Assembly (NCBI GenBank): GCA_937899415.1 | Contig: CALBPI010000060.1 | Location: 152,813 to 216,812 of the forward strand | Reading direction: 5' to 3' | Length of the DNA stretch: 64,000 nucleotides | Origin: an uncultured Gammaproteobacteria bacterium | Lineage (GTDB): Bacteria > Pseudomonadota > Gammaproteobacteria > Steroidobacterales > Woeseiaceae | In this document: in pieces, positions 60,375-64,000 of the stretch | How positions within the stretch are numbered: the stretch's first letter is position 1 | How the letters are laid out: every line of letters starts with the position of its first letter | The notes under the pieces: model-generated | The model's input: the letters and a program-made list of their open reading frames with translations, nothing else | Told to the model about the DNA's origin: nothing | The model's database searches: none | Translations under genes and position numbers: made by a program

Positions 60375-63300
60375 ATGTACGCCACCATTTCGCGCCGCAT
60401 CGCGGTTGCTCTAGTCCTCATTTTTTCGTTGACCGCTGGCCGCGCGCAGGCGCAGGACATCGTGATTTCGGGTGTTATCGATGGCCCGTTGCCGGGCGGT
60501 GTGCCCAAGGCCGTCGAGCTTTACGTCGTCAATGACGTCGCCGACCTTTCCGCCTGGGGTGTGAGCTCTGCCAACAATGGCAATGGCGCGACCGGCTCGC
60601 CTGAGTTTGTGTTCCCGTCGGTTGCGGCATCCGCGGGCAGCTTTATTTACCTGGCATCGGAGAGCACCAACTTCACGGCGTTCTTTGGCTTCGCGCCCGA
60701 CTACGTGAATGGCGCGGCGTCAATCAATGGCGACGATGCGATCGAGTTGTTCCAGAACGGGCTCGTCGTCGATGTGTTTGGCGAAGTGACCGTCGACGGT
60801 AGCGGCCAGCCCTGGGAATACCGTGACGGCTGGGCCTACCGAATCTCAGAGACGGGGCCCGATGGCACCACGTTTGTGCTCTCCAGCTGGACCTTCAGCG
60901 GGCCTGACGCACTCGACGGTGAGTCGACGAATGATACGGCTGCAACGCCGTTCCCGATTGCGAGCTACACCAACTCCGGCGGCGACGCCGCACCTGCCAT
61001 CGTGGCGACGAGCCCGGCCAATGGCGAAACGGGCGTTGCGGCGGACACGGCCATCAGCGTTCAGTTCAGCGAGCCTGTGCTCGTAGCGTCATCGGCATTT
61101 GCACTGACCTGCAGCGATACGGGTGTGCGCAGCCTGTCGCCGTCGAGTGCCGACAGCACGCTGTTCTCGCTCGCGATCGCGGGTGACCTGGCCGAAGGCG
61201 AATCGTGCACGCTCGTGGTTTCGGCCGCAGCCGTGTCCGACATCGATGCCGACGATCCGCCCGACAACCCGGCCGGCGACACGAGTGTCACGTTCAGCGT
61301 GGCCCAGGCCGGCATCAGTGGCGTCATCATCAATGAGATTCACGCCGATCCTGACTCGAGCCAGGGTGACGCCAATGGTGACGGCACGCCGCAGTTCTCG
61401 CAGGACGAGTTCGTCGAGATCGTCAATGTCACGGGTGCCCCGCTCGACGTATCGGGCTGGGGTCTCGCGGACGGCTTCACGACACGTCACTTCTTCCCGG
61501 AAGGCACAGTCATTGATGACCAGTGCGCAATCGTCGTGTTTGGCGGCGGTACGCCGACGGGCAGCTTCGGTGGTGCGCAAGCGCAGGTCGCGAGCGGCGG
61601 CTCGCTGGGGCTGAACAACGGTGGCGACACGGTCACTTTGTCGACGCCCGCGGGCGTTGTCGCTGCCAGCGAAAGCTACGGCAGTGCCGGTGGCGCCAAC
61701 CAGTCGCTGACACGTTCGCCCGATCTCACGGGTGACTTCGTACAGCACTTGTCTGTTGCTGATGCGCGCTTCTCGCCGGGCACGGCGCTCGACGGTTCGC
61801 AGTTCGCGGGCTGTGCGCCTGTCGTCCCCACGGTGAGCGTGGCGGAAGTCCAGGGCGACGGCGATGCGACCCCGCTGGCGGGCCAGACGGTGCGTGTAGA
61901 GGGTGTCGTCACGGGCGACTTCCAGGACGGTGACGCAGACAACACGCGGAACCTGCGCGGGTTCTACCTGCAAGACCTCGTGGCCGACGGTAATCCCGCA
62001 ACTTCGGACGGCGTGTTTGTCTTTGATGGCGGCAACCCCGACCTCGACGTCGCCGTGGGTGAACGCGTTGCCGTCACGGGCGACGCCGTTGAGTTCTTCG
62101 GTGAGACGCAGATCGCGTCGACGAGTGTTGAGCTGCTCGGTACGGCCGACCTGCCCACGCCTGCGCTGATCACGCTGCCGAGCGCCGCTGTAAGGGTGAG
62201 CAACTTCGGCGAGTTCTACCCCGACCTCGAGGCCTTCGAAGGCATGCTGGTCGAATTTGCCGGACCGCTCGTGGTGACCGACCTGTTCAACCTCGACCGC
62301 TTCGGCGAGATCCACCTCGTTGCGGGTGGCCGCCCGCAGCAGTTCACCAACATCAACGCACCCGACGCGGTGGCGCTGGACGCGTTCCTGCGGGACCTGG
62401 GCAGCCGCAGCATCATGCTCGACGACGGCCAGACCGTGCAGAACCCCGATCCGATTCGCTACCCGCCGCCGGGCCTGCCCAACACAACGGGTGCGATCGT
62501 TCGCAGTGGCGACACCGTGACGGGTCTTGTTGGCAACATCCGTTACAGCCGCGGCAGTGGTGGTTCGGGTGAGGAGCTCTACCGACTTATGCCTACGGGG
62601 GAACCTGCGTTCTCGCCTGACAACCCGCGGCCTGAAGTGCCCGCCGTGGCCGGCGAGTTGCAGGTGGCTGCGCTCAACGCGCTCAACTTCTTCACGACAC
62701 TTGACGAGCCCGGCTCGAGCTGTGGCCCCTCGGCGATTGGTTGCCGTGGCGCCGACAACGCGCTTGAGTTCGAGCGTCAGCTCGCGAAGCTCTTGTTGGC
62801 TGTGGCCGCGATCGACGCTGACGTGATCGGGCTCATCGAGCTCGAGAACAATGCGGCAGCCTCGCTTTCGGTCTTGGCCGATGCACTTAATGATGCAGCC
62901 GGTTCCGAGGTCTGGGACTACATCGCGACAGGCACCATCGGCGGCGACGCCATTAAGGTCGGCCTGTTGTACAAACCGGCCGAGGCAACGCCTGTTGGCA
63001 ATTTCGCGGTGCTCGACGCGAGCGTCGATCCGCGATTCATCGACACCGAAAACCGACCCGTACTCGCGCAGACGTTCCGCGACGCCGACACTGCAGGGCT
63101 TGTTACGGTTGCCGTGACCCATCTCAAGTCCAAGGGTTCGGCCTGTACCGATATCGGCGATCCCAACACGGGTGACGGGCAGGGCAACTGCAACCTGACG
63201 CGCACGAGCGCGTCACTTGCAACGCTCGAGTGGCTCGAGACGGACCCGACGGGCAGCGGCAGCGACAACGCTATGGTGATTGGTGACTTCAACGCTTACC

Positions 63301-63920
63301 TGCGCGAGGATCCGCTCGAGGTGTACCGCGATGGGGGCTGGAGCAACCTGCTCGAGCTGTTTGTCGGGCTCGATGCCTACACGTTCCTCTTCGACCGTCA
63401 GGTCGGTGCACTCGATCACGCGGTGGCCTCACCGTCGCTGACGACGCAGGTTGCCGGTACGGCGATCTGGCACAGCAACACGGACGAAGCCGACGCTGTC
63501 GACTACAACCTCGATTTCGGGCGCAACCCGAACATCTACGACGGCACATCGCCGGCGCGTGCCTCGGACCACGATGCCGTGATCGTCGGGCTGTCGCTCA
63601 GCCGGGATGCAGATGGTGACGGTGTCGACAATGCGGTCGATCAGTGTCCGGGTACGGTGATCCCCGAATCCGTTCCCGCTATCGAGCTTGGCGCGGGCCG
63701 ATTTGCGCTCGTCGACGGCGATGACATCTTCGATATCGGCGAGCCCAACCCGTTTGGCAGCGTGCCGCTGCGGGCATCGGAGCTGGGCGGCTGCTCCTGC
63801 AGCCAGATCCTGGACGCGCTGGGTGACAGCAGCGACCAGCGCGACTTTGGTTGCGAGATCTCCACGATCTCACGCTGGCGCGCAAGCTTGCGACCGGCGG
63901 GTCGCGGCGGACGTCGTTAG
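60375..63920 (+). CDS. ExeM/NucH-type extracellular endonuclease with LTD and Ig-like domains
   Basis: A secreted multidomain nuclease of 1181 residues. A signal peptide (about 1-27) leads into a lamin-tail-like domain (about 28-190), a bacterial Ig-like domain (about 200-315, VAADTAISVQFSEPV), a second lamin-tail domain (VIINEIHADPDSS, about 318-470), OB-like domains (about 480-760) and an endonuclease/exonuclease/phosphatase domain (about 762-1075: AALNALNFF, LIELENNA, VTHLKSKG, VIGDFNAY, ASDHDAVIVG). A calcium-loop-like DADGDGVDNAVDQCPG follows. Degrades extracellular DNA. GGGAGAG precedes the ATG. No obvious membrane-anchoring tail. Confidence 0.92.
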   Translation: MYATISRRIAVALVLIFSLTAGRAQAQDIVISGVIDGPLPGGVPKAVELYVVNDVADLSAWGVSSANNGNGATGSPEFVFPSVAASAGSFIYLASESTNFTAFFGFAPDYVNGAASINGDDAIELFQNGLVVDVFGEVTVDGSGQPWEYRDGWAYRISETGPDGTTFVLSSWTFSGPDALDGESTNDTAATPFPIASYTNSGGDAAPAIVATSPANGETGVAADTAISVQFSEPVLVASSAFALTCSDTGVRSLSPSSADSTLFSLAIAGDLAEGESCTLVVSAAAVSDIDADDPPDNPAGDTSVTFSVAQAGISGVIINEIHADPDSSQGDANGDGTPQFSQDEFVEIVNVTGAPLDVSGWGLADGFTTRHFFPEGTVIDDQCAIVVFGGGTPTGSFGGAQAQVASGGSLGLNNGGDTVTLSTPAGVVAASESYGSAGGANQSLTRSPDLTGDFVQHLSVADARFSPGTALDGSQFAGCAPVVPTVSVAEVQGDGDATPLAGQTVRVEGVVTGDFQDGDADNTRNLRGFYLQDLVADGNPATSDGVFVFDGGNPDLDVAVGERVAVTGDAVEFFGETQIASTSVELLGTADLPTPALITLPSAAVRVSNFGEFYPDLEAFEGMLVEFAGPLVVTDLFNLDRFGEIHLVAGGRPQQFTNINAPDAVALDAFLRDLGSRSIMLDDGQTVQNPDPIRYPPPGLPNTTGAIVRSGDTVTGLVGNIRYSRGSGGSGEELYRLMPTGEPAFSPDNPRPEVPAVAGELQVAALNALNFFTTLDEPGSSCGPSAIGCRGADNALEFERQLAKLLLAVAAIDADVIGLIELENNAAASLSVLADALNDAAGSEVWDYIATGTIGGDAIKVGLLYKPAEATPVGNFAVLDASVDPRFIDTENRPVLAQTFRDADTAGLVTVAVTHLKSKGSACTDIGDPNTGDGQGNCNLTRTSASLATLEWLETDPTGSGSDNAMVIGDFNAYLREDPLEVYRDGGWSNLLELFVGLDAYTFLFDRQVGALDHAVASPSLTTQVAGTAIWHSNTDEADAVDYNLDFGRNPNIYDGTSPARASDHDAVIVGLSLSRDADGDGVDNAVDQCPGTVIPESVPAIELGAGRFALVDGDDIFDIGEPNPFGSVPLRASELGGCSCSQILDALGDSSDQRDFGCEISTISRWRASLRPAGRGGRR

Positions 63921-63933
63921 GAGACTGCGGAGT

Positions 63934-63960
63934 GCGCGGCGGCTCAGGCCGCCCCGCGCA
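63934..63960. repeat. GC-rich hairpin after the nuclease gene
   Basis: GGCGGC/GCCGCC with a TCAG loop, extended by GCGC/GCGC past a 2-base bulge. Possible terminator without T-run. The remaining bases to the window end show nothing else I can support. Confidence 0.4.
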
Positions 63961-64000
63961 TACCCCAACCCCAGACCCGCAGGAGTGGCGGCCCGACGAA

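Noticed and set aside
61089..63122. 677-codon open frame antisense to the nuclease gene
   Set aside because: Low-complexity Arg/Val/Glu-rich shadow of a clearly functional sense gene.

Overview
The window is GC-rich chromosomal DNA, densely packed with genes on both strands. It most resembles a free-living, aerobic, possibly marine gammaproteobacterium. This rests on a PBP1B-type MrcB, RdgC, a Cpx-like two-component pair, an azurin with a PepSY-type reductase, a TonB receptor under a TPP riboswitch, and Fur-type operators. I cannot assign a genus. I see no tRNA, rRNA, insertion sequence, prophage or CRISPR array.

Layout. 1-2.5 kb: a leftward operon (CmcJ/NvfI-type oxidoreductase, luciferase-like monooxygenase, SDR cut by the window edge), divergent from a LysR gene. 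3.5-5.6 kb: a peroxiredoxin-like gene and a DUF4920/methyltransferase pair around a Fur box. 5.7-7.1 kb: a TetR gene and an SDR gene, each behind a copy of the same palindrome. 7.3-9.6 kb: an exported KatG with a terminator. 9.6-14.7 kb: LysR divergent from pirin, isochorismatase-like hydrolase, Tat-exported amidohydrolase and cupin genes. 14.8-18.2 kb: an LTxxQ periplasmic protein, a membrane hydroxylase and a CpxR/CpxA-like pair. 18.2-24 kb: SSS symporter, thioredoxin-like lipoprotein, DUF2157 and GDYXXLXY membrane pair, exported unknown. 24-29.3 kb: AlkA-like glycosylase, MrcB, TPR lipoprotein, RdgC, ATP-grasp enzyme.

29.3-32.2 kb: a leftward iron-linked group (azurin, DUF3325, small membrane protein, PepSY reductase) behind a Fur box. 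32.2-38 kb: M24 peptidase, DUF885 lipoprotein, HIBADH-type dehydrogenase, His-rich membrane protein behind a Shine-Dalgarno-masking hairpin, YfcC-like carrier. 38-41.9 kb: a complete-looking thiamine acquisition operon (TPP riboswitch, TonB receptor, YkoF-like binding protein, PnuC/PnuT transporter, ThiK-like kinase). 41.9-45.7 kb: GloB, amidohydrolase lipoprotein, NTF2-like protein, histidine phosphatase.

45.7-46.25 kb is the only long stretch without a protein gene. It holds one strong candidate small RNA (stacked hairpins, C-rich unpaired segments, terminator, upstream sigma-54-like element) and a second structured segment with its own terminator. 46.2-51 kb is a photolyase neighbourhood: DUF2256-DUF3253 protein, a photolyase fused to a renalase-like FAD oxidoreductase, and a divergent second photolyase. 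51-55.8 kb is a tightly coupled FAH hydrolase, molybdenum hydroxylase and amidase operon. The end carries a second DUF885 lipoprotein, an SDR/serine hydrolase pair, an outer-membrane barrel protein and a multidomain extracellular nuclease.

All calls come from reading the sequence. No database search was run; family names rest on motifs and general similarity.
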